Made by a program: the position numbers and the translations under genes
The notes under the pieces: generated by a model
Seen by the model: only the letters and a program-made list of their open reading frames with translations
The model's database searches: none
Told to the model about the DNA's origin: nothing
Part shown: piece by piece, positions 17,159 through 24,154 of the stretch
Layout of the letters: each line of letters begins with the position of its first letter
Numbering within the stretch: position 1 is the stretch's first letter
Assembly: GCA_964373065.1 (NCBI GenBank)
Contig: CAYJSJ010000012.1
Span: forward strand, 1-35,599
Direction of reading: 5' to 3'
DNA: 35,599 nucleotides
DNA from: CAYJSJ01 sp964373065
GTDB taxonomy: Bacteria; Patescibacteriota; Gracilibacteria; Peribacterales; Peribacteraceae

Positions 17159-17254
17159 AGAAGCTGGAGAAGCGAAAGAAGCTAAGGAGTCTGAGGATAA
17201 TGATACAGAGATCACTCTTTTGCTTCTTTAAAATCCTTAGCTTCTCTAGCTTCT
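17159..17254. repeat. Inverted repeat of AGAAGCTAGAGAAGC/AGAAGCTAAGGA words between murB and a membrane-protein gene
   Basis: The left arm (17159-17188) carries AGAAGCTGGAGAAGC and AGAAGCTAAGGA. The right arm (17234-17254) is the inverted form of the same two words without the 9-nt spacer, and abuts the stop codon of the next gene. The 12-bp inner arms match perfectly (17177-17188 with 17234-17245). It could end transcription of the minus-strand 147-residue gene, but there is no clean T-tract on that strand. The word structure looks like the repeat expansions elsewhere in the window. Confidence 0.75.
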
Positions 17255-17698
17255 TTATTTCGCCACCATCCCCGCAATTTTCTCCATAGTCTCCGAAAGT
17301 TTATGCCCTTTGCTTTTTCGTTTCACTCTGCTCATCATCCACGTGAGTGCGGCCATGCCAAGCAGCGTGCCTGCAATCATGAGGAGGTAATCTGCAGTGA
17401 GCGTAAAACCCCACGGCACAAGGATGATCTGGAGGACGGCAAGCGTAAACACTCCCGTCAATATCCCCACACTCAGCGTCACCATAATGACGTGCTCGTT
17501 ATTTTCCTGCGTATCTTGGGGCGAACTTGCGAGATCCGTAAGGAGCTCCGAGCTTATAATGACCGGTTCCTGGCCCCAAGTTTTGAACAAATTGAGTACC
17601 TTGCGTTGCAAGATGAGTCCCACGAATGTTTTAAACGGTACGGCGGTTTTCCCTTCGACAATTGCTTTGCCTTGGTCTGTCTTGAGATTGGCATCCAT
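17255..17698 (-). CDS. Two-pass membrane protein of unknown function
   Basis: 147 residues with a soluble N-terminal part (about 70 residues, FKTFVGLILQRKVLNLFKTW then SSELLTDLASSPQDTQENNEH), two adjacent membrane segments near residues 72-93 and 101-120, and a basic cytoplasmic-type tail (SRVKRKSKGHKLSETMEKIAGMVAK). No family recognised. It lies between gltX and murB on the same strand, with its own probable -10 (TACAAT) 6 nt before the ATG. Confidence 0.75.
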   Translation of the reverse strand: MDANLKTDQGKAIVEGKTAVPFKTFVGLILQRKVLNLFKTWGQEPVIISSELLTDLASSPQDTQENNEHVIMVTLSVGILTGVFTLAVLQIILVPWGFTLTADYLLMIAGTLLGMAALTWMMSRVKRKSKGHKLSETMEKIAGMVAK

Positions 17699-17704
17699 GC
17701 CCCC

Positions 17705-17710
17705 ATTGTA
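17705..17710 (-). promoter_or_regulatory. Putative -10 element (TACAAT) of the 147-residue membrane-protein gene
   Basis: TACAAT is separated from the ATG by only six bases (GGGGGC), so the transcript would begin at the start codon. Same spacing as at dnaE and the 220-residue gene near the end of the window. Confidence 0.4.
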
Positions 17711-17780
17711 AAGACTGAATGCCTTTTGGCAAAGGCAACTAGAGGCAATAACTTTCGCACAACCGCCTTTATCCGGAGAA

Positions 17781-19274
17781 TTACTTCAAAATACTACCCG
17801 CTGCCTGCAGCCGCTTGATTGTCTTTTCTTTTCCCAGTGCTGCAGCCACTTCAAAGGCCCCAGGGCTGAAGGGAAGGCCGGTGAGTGCGGCGCGGAGGGG
17901 CCAGAGCATCTGACCGGTTTTCAGGTCGTTCTTCTTTGCCTCTTCCATCAGCACATCTTTGATCGTCTCCACACTCCAATCTTTTCCCCCGAGAGATTCG
18001 AGTGTTGTTTCCAGGAGATCCAGCACCTGCTTTGTGATCTTGGCATCAAGTTTCTGCTTTGTATTGATCAGGAGTTCTGCGGTCACCGTTGGCTCCTCGT
18101 AATAGTACGCGAGCATTTCCGGTGCTTCGGGGAAGAAGGTAATCCGTTCTTGAATAAGTGCAGCACGTTCGATGAATTTGGAGTCCTTTGCGGCTGCGGG
18201 ATACTTCTTCGCGACGATGGGACGGATTCTCTCGGCAAACTCCGCTTTCGGGATTCTTCGCATCCACTGGCCTTGGAACCAGAGGAGTTTTTCCGGATCG
18301 AAAACTGCTCCACCCTTGTGAATGCGCTCAAGGCTGAACTGTTCGATCAATTCTTCCATCGTAAAAATCTCCTGCGTCGTTCCGGGGTTCCACCCGAGGA
18401 GCGCTATAAAATTGACGACGGCCTCCGGGAGATACCCCTTCTCGATGTAGTCGTGGACGGAGACATCTCCTTGCCTCTTACTCAACTTTCCTCCGCCTTT
18501 ATTCAAGAGCAGCGGCACGTGGGCAAACCGAGGAGCAGGCCACCCGAAGTATTCATACAGCAGCAGGTGTTTTGGCGTAGAGCTGAGCCACTCTTCTCCG
18601 CGGACCACTAAATCAATCGCCATACAATGGTCATCGACGACATTGGCGAGATGGTAGGTGGGGAATCCATCGCTCTTCAGAAGGATCTGGTCATCAATCT
18701 CCATGCCCCGAAACTCCACATTGCCGCGCACTTCGTCCGTGAAACGGACAACATTTCCTTCCGGAACGAGCATACGTATGGCATAGGGAAATCCTTCATC
18801 GCGTTTTTTCTTCCATTCGCTTTCCTTCATAGTCAACGAATTTTTCATCCGCATGCGCATGGATGCGTCGTACTTCGGTGCGGGATTTCCGGCTTTTGCT
18901 TCCTCTTCGCGCATGCGGTCCAGGTCTTCCTTCGTATCAAAGGCATAGTACGCATGCCCCCCATCGATCAGCTTTTGCACGTGTGTACGATAGAGATCGC
19001 CACGCTCCGACTGAATGTAAGGACCGTGCGTTCCGCATTGAATAATGACGCCATTGTCCAGTGACACTCCTTCATCGGGATCGATGCCCGCCCAATGCAT
19101 TGCAGTCAGAAAATCTTCCACCGCCCCCGCCACCTCGCGCTCGCGGTCGGTATCTTCGATCCGTAGAACAAACGTTCCGCCAGACTTCTTTGCGAGGAGA
19201 AAATTATAGAGTGCTGTCCTAAGAGCGCCGATGTGGAGGAAGCCGGTCGGCGATGGGGGAAAGCGAGTACGCAT
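17781..19274 (-). CDS. gltX: Glutamyl-tRNA synthetase
   Basis: Class I aminoacyl-tRNA synthetase charging tRNA-Glu in the cytoplasm; 497 residues, a normal length. The N-terminus RTRFPPSPTGFLHIGALRTAL carries the ATP-site HIGH motif as HIGA at residues 15-18, and the second signature is KLSKR near 262-266 (KMSKS class). VLRIEDTDREREV near residue 36 and the LVVRGEEWLSSTPKH block are typical. The C-terminal helical anticodon-binding domain is complete. Whether the enzyme is discriminating (Glu only) cannot be told from this window, as no gatCAB genes or tRNA are visible. The upstream region carries a CCCGTAATACTG word that supplies a TAATAC hexamer 4 nt before the ATG. Confidence 0.97.
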   Translation of the reverse strand: MRTRFPPSPTGFLHIGALRTALYNFLLAKKSGGTFVLRIEDTDREREVAGAVEDFLTAMHWAGIDPDEGVSLDNGVIIQCGTHGPYIQSERGDLYRTHVQKLIDGGHAYYAFDTKEDLDRMREEEAKAGNPAPKYDASMRMRMKNSLTMKESEWKKKRDEGFPYAIRMLVPEGNVVRFTDEVRGNVEFRGMEIDDQILLKSDGFPTYHLANVVDDHCMAIDLVVRGEEWLSSTPKHLLLYEYFGWPAPRFAHVPLLLNKGGGKLSKRQGDVSVHDYIEKGYLPEAVVNFIALLGWNPGTTQEIFTMEELIEQFSLERIHKGGAVFDPEKLLWFQGQWMRRIPKAEFAERIRPIVAKKYPAAAKDSKFIERAALIQERITFFPEAPEMLAYYYEEPTVTAELLINTKQKLDAKITKQVLDLLETTLESLGGKDWSVETIKDVLMEEAKKNDLKTGQMLWPLRAALTGLPFSPGAFEVAAALGKEKTIKRLQAAGSILK

Positions 19275-19276
19275 AA

Positions 19277-19340
19277 CAGTATTACGGGGTTAGTATTAAG
19301 GGATACGCGAAAAATACCAAGCCCTTATCCCGTAATACTG
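19277..19340. promoter_or_regulatory. Inverted CAGTATTACGGG words with putative gltX -10
   Basis: CAGTATTACGGG at 19277-19288 and its exact reverse complement at 19329-19340, 40 bp apart, with further GTTAGTATTAAGGGAT and ATCCCTTATCCC words around them. The copy next to gltX gives TAATAC on the minus strand (19279-19284), 4 nt before the ATG, so it may be its -10. The pair could also fold as a loose hairpin separating gltX from the upstream cyclophilin transcription unit, both on the minus strand. Confidence 0.55.
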
Positions 19341-19345
19341 ATCCC

Positions 19346-20080
19346 TTATCCCTCATTCACTACTTCCACCGTATAGGTGATCGCTTCGATAGGCATATCA
19401 TTGGGGTTCCTCGGGACGTTGGCGATCGCATCTACTATATCCATGCCGTCTGTTACATTTCCAAAGACTGTGTGTTTGCCTTCGAGCCACTTGGTTCCAT
19501 CCTTTTTCTGAATAATAAAGAACTGTGATCCGTTCGTATTTGGTCCGCGGTTGGCCATTGCGATCGCACCCTGTTTCATCGGCAGGGACTTAAGGCCTTC
19601 ATCGAAGCGGTACCCTTGCAGTGTGAGGTAATCCTTGACCGTTGCATCTTTGAGTTCGGGGGGCAGGTTGCCGTCCACTTCGTCCGATAATTTCTTCTTC
19701 TGCAGTCCGTAGCTGTTGGCGTTGATTTCATCTTCAAATGTGGCACCGAAGACGCTTTCACCGCCTGTTCCATTACCGTTTGGATCGCCTCCTTGGATCA
19801 TGAAGTCGGGGATGACGCGATGGAACGTGAGGCTGTCAAAGTAACCGGTTTTGGCCAGTGCGATGAAATTCGTCACGGTCTTCGGTGCAGCATCCGCATC
19901 CAATGCAAGGGTGACGTCGCCCATCGATGTACGCAGAATCACTTCGTGCGAGCCACTGAGGAGCTTGCCGTCGAAAATATCGGAAGAGGAATCGGTAGAC
20001 ACGGGAGGAGTTTCCTTCGCGCAGGCTGCGAGCAGCACAAGCGCAAAAAGAGGGATGAGAATAAGGTAGGCTTTTTTCAT
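19346..20080 (-). CDS. Cyclophilin-type peptidyl-prolyl isomerase lipoprotein
   Basis: Catalyses proline cis-trans isomerisation during folding of exported proteins. 244 residues: signal peptide with a lipobox (LVLLAAC, modified cysteine near residue 20), a short linker, then a cyclophilin domain with TNFIALAKTGYFDSLTFHRVIPDFMIQGGDP (catalytic arginine in FHRVIP), MANRGPNTNGSQFFI, and HTVFGNVTDGMDIVDAI. A charged insert of about 40 residues (QKKKLSDEVDGNLPPELKDA through FDEGLKSLP) sits before the KQGAIAMANR strand; bacterial cyclophilins usually have a much shorter loop there. Membrane-anchored on the outer face by its lipid. It overlaps no neighbour: murG ends upstream at 20095 on the same strand, so co-transcription with murG is likely. 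Confidence 0.95.
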   Translation of the reverse strand: MKKAYLILIPLFALVLLAACAKETPPVSTDSSSDIFDGKLLSGSHEVILRTSMGDVTLALDADAAPKTVTNFIALAKTGYFDSLTFHRVIPDFMIQGGDPNGNGTGGESVFGATFEDEINANSYGLQKKKLSDEVDGNLPPELKDATVKDYLTLQGYRFDEGLKSLPMKQGAIAMANRGPNTNGSQFFIIQKKDGTKWLEGKHTVFGNVTDGMDIVDAIANVPRNPNDMPIEAITYTVEVVNEG

Positions 20081-20094
20081 AATGCCGATGCAGC

Positions 20095-21240
20095 CTACTG
20101 ATCCCGTGGCGTCGAATCAAGTGTGTTCGCAATAATTTTTGCAATCTGTAAAGCTGCGTCTTGATTCCACATGTGGCGCATGTGCTCCTTCATCGTTTTC
20201 CTGCGTGCAGAATTTGTTATCAGATTGTGAACTGTTGGTACCAGTGATGCGGAGAGATCACGTTGCTCCACATGCAGGTAGCCGCCCGTCTTGCCCGCTG
20301 CCACCGCATTGTTGTATTGGTGATCGTGCCCCACGCCGCGCAAAGGTACGAGTATCGCAGGTATGCCGCACGCGGCAAGTTCTGCAATGGAACCTGCTCC
20401 TGCCCTACTAAGTGCCGCATCTGCGCAGGCGTAGAGGTGCGGCAAAAAACCGTCGGCGAATTCCGTTTGAAAGTATCCTGTACGCATAGAAGACACTGCG
20501 CTCTTCCCGCGCCCCGTGATGTGAATGACATCGCATCGCAGCAGAAGCTCATCGAGCAACGATGCAACAATGCGGTTGATCTCCAGTGCTCCTTGGCTTC
20601 CCCCCATAATAAGCAAGATGGGACGATTCCCTTTCAGACCGGTGATGTAGAGCCCCTGTTCGCGTGATCCTTGCGTGATCTCCGTACGGACGGGATTGCC
20701 GGTGAGATGGGGGGGTGGGGAAATGGGGAAATAGGGAATTAGGGAAATGGGGAAACCTACACAGACGCGGGATGCGAAGAAGCGGACGATTCTGTTTGCA
20801 TAGCCACTCACGACATCCGATTCATGGAGGACGATGGGAATTCCCTTTCTCCACGCTGCAAAGCAGAGCGGTAGACTCACGTATCCTCCTTTGCTGAAAA
20901 TGCAATCCGGTTTTTCTTCTCGGAGAATGGTCTGCGATGCACGGATGGCTTTCCACATGCTCCAGGGAAATGTTACGGAGAGTCTCGGGGAATGCAGGGT
21001 ACGGAAGGGGAGACTGCATTTTCTAAGAAACGCAGCATCATCCTGTTGTGTGCCGCACACGAAGATGCAAGACGCATCTGCATGAAGGGATGCGTATGCC
21101 TCCCACACGGCAACCGACGGAGCAATGTGCCCTATGGAGCCGCCGCCGACGAAGAGGAGATGGTGGGGGATGGGGTTAGGGTTAGGGTTAGGGTTAGGGT
21201 TAGGGTTAGGGGAAGTCAGTATACGTATATTACGCTCCAC
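20095..21240 (-). CDS. murG: UDP-N-acetylglucosamine transferase MurG (lipid II synthase)
   Basis: Transfers GlcNAc to lipid I at the inner face of the cytoplasmic membrane, giving lipid II. GT-B fold: N-terminal LLFVGGGSIGHIAPSVAVWEA near residue 28 (the GGTGGH motif, here GGGSIGH), FSKGGYVSLPLCFAAW near 114, LHESDVVSGYANRIV near 137, then the UDP-GlcNAc site GAGSIAELAACGIPAILVP with HDHQYNNA near 290-320. The start is uncertain: the only in-frame start before the Rossmann strand is the GTG at 21240. Six GGGTTA units then encode an NPNPNPNP run directly in front of the catalytic domain. A second repeat (20717-20755) encodes FPISLIPYFPISPPPHL between the two lobes. A G-rich spacer separates it from ftsW, the next gene upstream. 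Confidence 0.93.
   Translation of the reverse strand: MERNIRILTSPNPNPNPNPNPNPIPHHLLFVGGGSIGHIAPSVAVWEAYASLHADASCIFVCGTQQDDAAFLRKCSLPFRTLHSPRLSVTFPWSMWKAIRASQTILREEKPDCIFSKGGYVSLPLCFAAWRKGIPIVLHESDVVSGYANRIVRFFASRVCVGFPISLIPYFPISPPPHLTGNPVRTEITQGSREQGLYITGLKGNRPILLIMGGSQGALEINRIVASLLDELLLRCDVIHITGRGKSAVSSMRTGYFQTEFADGFLPHLYACADAALSRAGAGSIAELAACGIPAILVPLRGVGHDHQYNNAVAAGKTGGYLHVEQRDLSASLVPTVHNLITNSARRKTMKEHMRHMWNQDAALQIAKIIANTLDSTPRDQ
20717..20755. repeat. Degenerate GGGAAATG/GGGAAATA repeat inside murG
   Basis: GGGGAAATGGGGAAATAGGG, then GAATTAGGG and AAATGGGGAAA: about five 8-nt GGGAANTR words with one short unit. Encoded on the minus strand as FPISLIPYFPIS before the PPPHLTGNPVRTEIT motif. 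Same family as the arrays at 2-65 and 21242-21278. Confidence 0.9.
21173..21212. repeat. Telomere-like (GGGTTA)6 array at the murG 5' end
   Basis: Six perfect GGGTTA hexamers followed by GGGG on the plus strand. On the coding strand each pair of hexamers encodes Asn-Pro units, giving an NPNPNPNPNP run at about residues 12-23 of MurG. The array is in frame and flanked by native sequence. Predicted to form a stable G-quadruplex in the non-template (plus) strand or in DNA generally. Confidence 0.97.
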
Positions 21241-21241
21241 A

Positions 21242-21278
21242 CCCTATTTCCCCATTTCCCTATTTCCCCATTTCCCTA
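21242..21278. repeat. 16-nt repeat CCCTATTTCCCCATTT between ftsW and murG
   Basis: Two perfect copies plus CCCTA, filling nearly the whole spacer between the ftsW stop (21276) and the murG GTG. Read on the minus strand it ends GGGGAAATAGGGT-GTG, so a GGAAA lies 6 nt before the murG start. GGAAA is what would pair with the altered 16S tail UUUCC seen at the window end. Confidence 0.9.
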
Positions 21279-22439
21279 CCTCCTCCTCGTCTTTCTTTCC
21301 TGCGCACTTGCTTCCGTGGAGTACATGGAAATATTGAGTAAAATTCCCGTTCCGAGCATCAGTGAGACAAGTGACGATCCGCCATAGCTAATGAAGGGGA
21401 GTGTGAGCCCCGTTAGTGGAAAGAGTGCCAGATTTACGGCGATATTGAGAAGTGTCTGGCACGCGACCCATGTGGTGATACCTGTGGCAAGCAGAAACCC
21501 GAACCGGTCGGGAGCTTCTTCCGCTATACGGTACCCGCGATACACAAAAATCGTGAACATACCCAAAATAATCAAGATGCGCATGAACCCCAGCTCTTCC
21601 GCCATGGCAGAGAAGATCATGTCTGCCTGCACTTCGGGAAGATAGCCGAATTTCTGGATGGACTTCCCGTACCCAAGGCCGAAGAATCCTCCGCTGCCGA
21701 TTGCGATCAGTGCCTGCTTTATCTGGAAGCCGATCGTTTCACTTATGGAGAGATCATCCGGACTGATGAAGGCCTTAAACCTGTTACGTATGTATTGCTT
21801 CTGCAGAATGAGAGGCAATCCGATAATAGCCGCCATCGACCCTCCCAGAATCACATGGAAAATGTTTCCTCCTGCGATAAAAAACATGACGACGGCGATG
21901 CTCGAAAGTACCAGGAAGGAGCCGAGATCCGGTTGCAGTGCGACGAGGACGGTGGAGAGTGAGAGGAGTATGGCAAAAGGTATGAATCCATCCTTCCATG
22001 TTCCTATCAATTGTTCGCGTTTCTGGAGCCAGAGTGCCAGGTAGAAAATCATCGTGAGCTTCAGCACCTCCGATGGTTGAATGGAAAAGGGCCCGAGGCG
22101 CAGCCAGCTTTGAGCCGTACCGTAATCTGCGCTAATACCGGGCATGAAGACGGCAAGCAGGAGCCCCAGTGTCAGCAGGAAGAGGGGCAGTGCGGTCTTT
22201 TCCCAGAGTCGGTAGGGGAGCACCATACCCAGAAACATCGCACCGAAACCGATAATGACGTGCAGGAAGCTCCGGAGAAGGTAGAAGGAGTTGCTCGTTT
22301 CCGTGCGAAGGCCCTGTCCCACCAATCGTTGGGTAATCTGGAAGCTCTCGAAGACGGAGACACTTGCGATCATGGCAAGCCCGAAGAGCACGAGCACCGT
22401 TGCAATGCCGAAGAGAAGAAGATCCATTCTGCGGAACAT
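21276..22439 (-). CDS. SEDS-family peptidoglycan polymerase / cell-cycle protein (FtsW/RodA/SpoVE)
   Basis: Multi-pass membrane glycosyltransferase that polymerises lipid II, working with a class B PBP. From the ATG at 22439 the product is 387 residues with about ten hydrophobic segments. Family motifs: HVIIGFGAMFLGMVLPYRLWEK near residue 55, RLGPFSIQPSEVLKLTMIFYLA near 110, ALQPDLGSFLVLSSIAVVMFF near 163, the loop KQALIAIGSGGFFGLGYGKS near 240, EELGF near 275, and the C-terminal PFISYGGSSLVSLMLGTGILLNIS. Position directly upstream of murG, as in the dcw cluster, favours FtsW over RodA, but the paralogues cannot be separated firmly by eye. The longer in-frame extension (to 22607) overlaps the upstream glycosyltransferase gene and lacks family similarity, so I rejected it. 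The 56-bp spacer before the ATG is made of repeat-like words. Confidence 0.93.
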   Translation of the reverse strand: MFRRMDLLLFGIATVLVLFGLAMIASVSVFESFQITQRLVGQGLRTETSNSFYLLRSFLHVIIGFGAMFLGMVLPYRLWEKTALPLFLLTLGLLLAVFMPGISADYGTAQSWLRLGPFSIQPSEVLKLTMIFYLALWLQKREQLIGTWKDGFIPFAILLSLSTVLVALQPDLGSFLVLSSIAVVMFFIAGGNIFHVILGGSMAAIIGLPLILQKQYIRNRFKAFISPDDLSISETIGFQIKQALIAIGSGGFFGLGYGKSIQKFGYLPEVQADMIFSAMAEELGFMRILIILGMFTIFVYRGYRIAEEAPDRFGFLLATGITTWVACQTLLNIAVNLALFPLTGLTLPFISYGGSSLVSLMLGTGILLNISMYSTEASAQERKTRRR

Positions 22440-22495
22440 TTTTGGGGTCAGGGTAAAGGAGTTAGGGGCTGGGGGAAATCCCTTACCCCATAATA

Positions 22496-23467
22496 CTAAT
22501 CCCTCACCCCTTCCTGCGCTCGACGAATACCTTTCAAAAATGCCGCCCTGTGTTGCCCCGCCATTGTGGGAAGCTTGGCAAAGATTTCGTAGGCCAGCCG
22601 TTTCCAACCGCAGGGGACACGATCGAATTCCGGCACGTTTTGATGCAGGAGAGAAGCGGAACGTCCGAGCGTTTCCATGCGCAGGAGCGAATCTTCCATC
22701 GAGATGACGTGATGATGCCAGGCGAGTGCCTGAGGTTCATAGTACACACGTACGCCGGCATCGCGGAGCCGCATGCCCCACTCGATGTCTTCCCACCCGT
22801 AGAGTGTGGTGTCGTGTCTGAACGGTATGCGTTTGGCAATCGCAGTCTGTAGGCTGATGTGGCTGGTGTAGGTAAACAGATGCTGAAGTTTGTTCGGTAA
22901 AAAATCTCCCGCGTACTTTTCGATTTTCGGAAAGCCGAATTGCCAACCATTTTGCGTAAGCCATTCCATAACTGGGGTGATTTTTATATTCGGATCCCAC
23001 ACGGTGGAACCGAGAACAGCGATAGGATTCGGGTGTTGGGTGTAAGGGGTTGGGGAGTTTTTATGGATGTTTAGGTGATATTTGCAAGCATCATTTCGTA
23101 GGAAAATATCATCTCCTATAAATAGCACAATGGACGAGCGTGCTTTCTGAACGCCCGCATTGCGCGCAGCACCTTGTTGGCTTTTGGGAATTGCGGAATA
23201 GCTTATAGCTTTTAGCTTATAGCTTTTAGCTTCCACGACGCTCCTAGTTTCCTTGTCATCCTCACCGTCGTGGATGACGATCACTTCTATGTCGCTCGCG
23301 ATTGTCTGTTCCTCCAGACATCGCAAACACTCCTTCAGAATTTCTGAACGTTTGTGGGTGGGGATGATGATGGAGAGTTGAGGTTGCACGTTTGGGATTG
23401 AAGATGGAAAATTGAAGATGGAAGATGATGTCACTCCCAGCATGGGTGTGTTATTCTTCATTTTCAA
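22496..23467 (-). CDS. Family 2 glycosyltransferase
   Basis: 323 residues. GT-A fold: strand and NDP-sugar site QLSIIIPTHKRSEILKECL near residue 30, EVIVIHDGEDD near 61, then the metal-binding acidic motif in IVLFIGDDIFL near 112-121, and the acceptor-side YGWEDIEWGMRLRDAG near 215 (the ED base motif common in GT2 enzymes). No membrane segment, so probably a cytoplasmic or membrane-associated enzyme of surface polysaccharide synthesis; donor and acceptor unknown. Two repeat-derived stretches are in frame: the N-terminus (SSSIFNFPSSIPNV) and SYKLKAISYSAI near residue 82. Its ATG is only 24 bp from the divergent tsaB ATG. It is followed by ftsW and murG, suggesting an envelope gene run. Confidence 0.9.
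   Translation of the reverse strand: MKMKNNTPMLGVTSSSIFNFPSSIPNVQPQLSIIIPTHKRSEILKECLRCLEEQTIASDIEVIVIHDGEDDKETRSVVEAKSYKLKAISYSAIPKSQQGAARNAGVQKARSSIVLFIGDDIFLRNDACKYHLNIHKNSPTPYTQHPNPIAVLGSTVWDPNIKITPVMEWLTQNGWQFGFPKIEKYAGDFLPNKLQHLFTYTSHISLQTAIAKRIPFRHDTTLYGWEDIEWGMRLRDAGVRVYYEPQALAWHHHVISMEDSLLRMETLGRSASLLHQNVPEFDRVPCGWKRLAYEIFAKLPTMAGQHRAAFLKGIRRAQEGVRD
23200..23232. repeat. 14-nt repeat AGCTTATAGCTTTT inside the glycosyltransferase gene
   Basis: Two perfect 14-nt units plus AGCTT; 14 is twice the 7-nt period seen in tsaC and murB. It encodes the KSYKLKAISY stretch in the loop between the EVIVIHDGEDD strand and the next conserved block. In frame. Confidence 0.9.
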
Positions 23468-23491
23468 TCTGCAATCTTCAATTATTTCAAA

Positions 23492-24136
23492 ATGCGCTGT
23501 CTTTTCATCGATCTGGCCTCACATGATGCCCTGCTCGCTTGCGTGACGGAGAGGAGGGTTTCTTCGTCTCGTTCTGTTCATTCTCGCATCGGCGATCATG
23601 AATTGATTCCGCTCGTAGAGTCGCTGCTTTCGGAGGCGGGATGGCGTTACGAGGACGTTACGCACGTCGCCTGTGTCATAGGTCCCGGGGGGTTTACGTC
23701 GCTCAGGGTTGCTTTGGCATTTGCAAATGTGCTTGCAGATCAGCTCGGTATTCCGCTTGCGGGGATTCATTTGAGTGATCTGTATAGGGTTAGGGTTGGG
23801 GATAGGGATAGGAAAGAAGAAGTGTATTGGTTGCATTCGACGAAGAGAGATCAACTCTTCATCTGTGGCGGGAAGTGGAAGGAACCAACACTCATTGATA
23901 TCCATTCCCTATCTCCCATTCCCCAGTATTCCAATCCCCATTCCCCAGTATTCCAATCCCCAACCCCCAACCCCTACCCCATCCTCTGGATGGGCGAACT
24001 GATTCCGGAGCATCGCGCGAAGATCGGTACAGATCCCGTTCAACTCACGAGTCTCACCGAGATTCTTCCGGCATTTCTGGCCGCGCAAACCTACAGTAAA
24101 AAATCTTTGCAACCCTGGTATGGAAGAGGGTGGTAA
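23492..24136 (+). CDS. tsaB: tRNA threonylcarbamoyladenosine modification protein TsaB
   Basis: ASKHA-fold pseudo-enzyme that scaffolds TsaD and TsaE in t6A37 synthesis. The 214-residue product starts with the nucleotide-fold strand MRCLFIDLASHDALLACV, then HSRIGDHELIPLVESLLSEAG (TsaB H-x-LxP-x-I motif) and VACVIGPGGFTSLRVALAFA, the family GPGSFTGLRIG motif. Domain 2 is interrupted by two in-frame repeats: VRVGDRDRKEE (23785-23812) and the 22-nt repeat at 23918-23961, which encodes a Ser/Pro/Asn/Tyr-rich loop. This makes the C-terminal half hard to align, but WMGELIPEHR and the tail are continuous. Divergent from the glycosyltransferase gene across 24 bp and followed 18 bp later by secA. Confidence 0.88.
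   Translation: MRCLFIDLASHDALLACVTERRVSSSRSVHSRIGDHELIPLVESLLSEAGWRYEDVTHVACVIGPGGFTSLRVALAFANVLADQLGIPLAGIHLSDLYRVRVGDRDRKEEVYWLHSTKRDQLFICGGKWKEPTLIDIHSLSPIPQYSNPHSPVFQSPTPNPYPILWMGELIPEHRAKIGTDPVQLTSLTEILPAFLAAQTYSKKSLQPWYGRGW
23785..23812. repeat. G-rich degenerate repeat inside tsaB (TAGGGT/TTGGGGA/TAGGGA)
   Basis: TAGGGTTAGGGTTGGGGATAGGGATAGG, four G-runs spaced 3-4 nt. It mixes the telomere-like hexamer of murG with the heptamer word of tsaC. Read in frame as YRVRVGDRDR. Confidence 0.85.
23918..23961. repeat. 22-nt direct tandem repeat inside tsaB
   Basis: Two perfect copies of a 22-nt unit starting ATTCCCCAGTATTCC and ending AATCCCC, followed by CAACCCCC words. Because 22 is not a multiple of 3, the two copies are read in different frames, yet the gene stays open to its C-terminal motifs. 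The C-runs are on the coding strand here, the opposite orientation to the G-rich array 100 bp upstream. Confidence 0.92.
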
Positions 24137-24141
24137 GTTGC

Positions 24142-24147
24142 TATTCT
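24142..24147 (+). promoter_or_regulatory. Putative -10 element of secA (TATTCT)
   Basis: TATTCT, preceded by TTGC, ends 7 nt before the secA ATG in the 18-bp tsaB-secA gap. No Shine-Dalgarno exists in this gap (TTCCCTCG precedes ATG). Consistent with a leaderless secA transcript; inferred only. Confidence 0.4.
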
Positions 24148-24154
24148 TCCCTCG

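Noticed and set aside
21173..21212. Telomere-like array taken as eukaryotic contamination or a linear chromosome end
   Set aside because: It is internal, in frame within murG, and related words occur in secA, tsaB and spacers of the same contig. It is not at a contig end.
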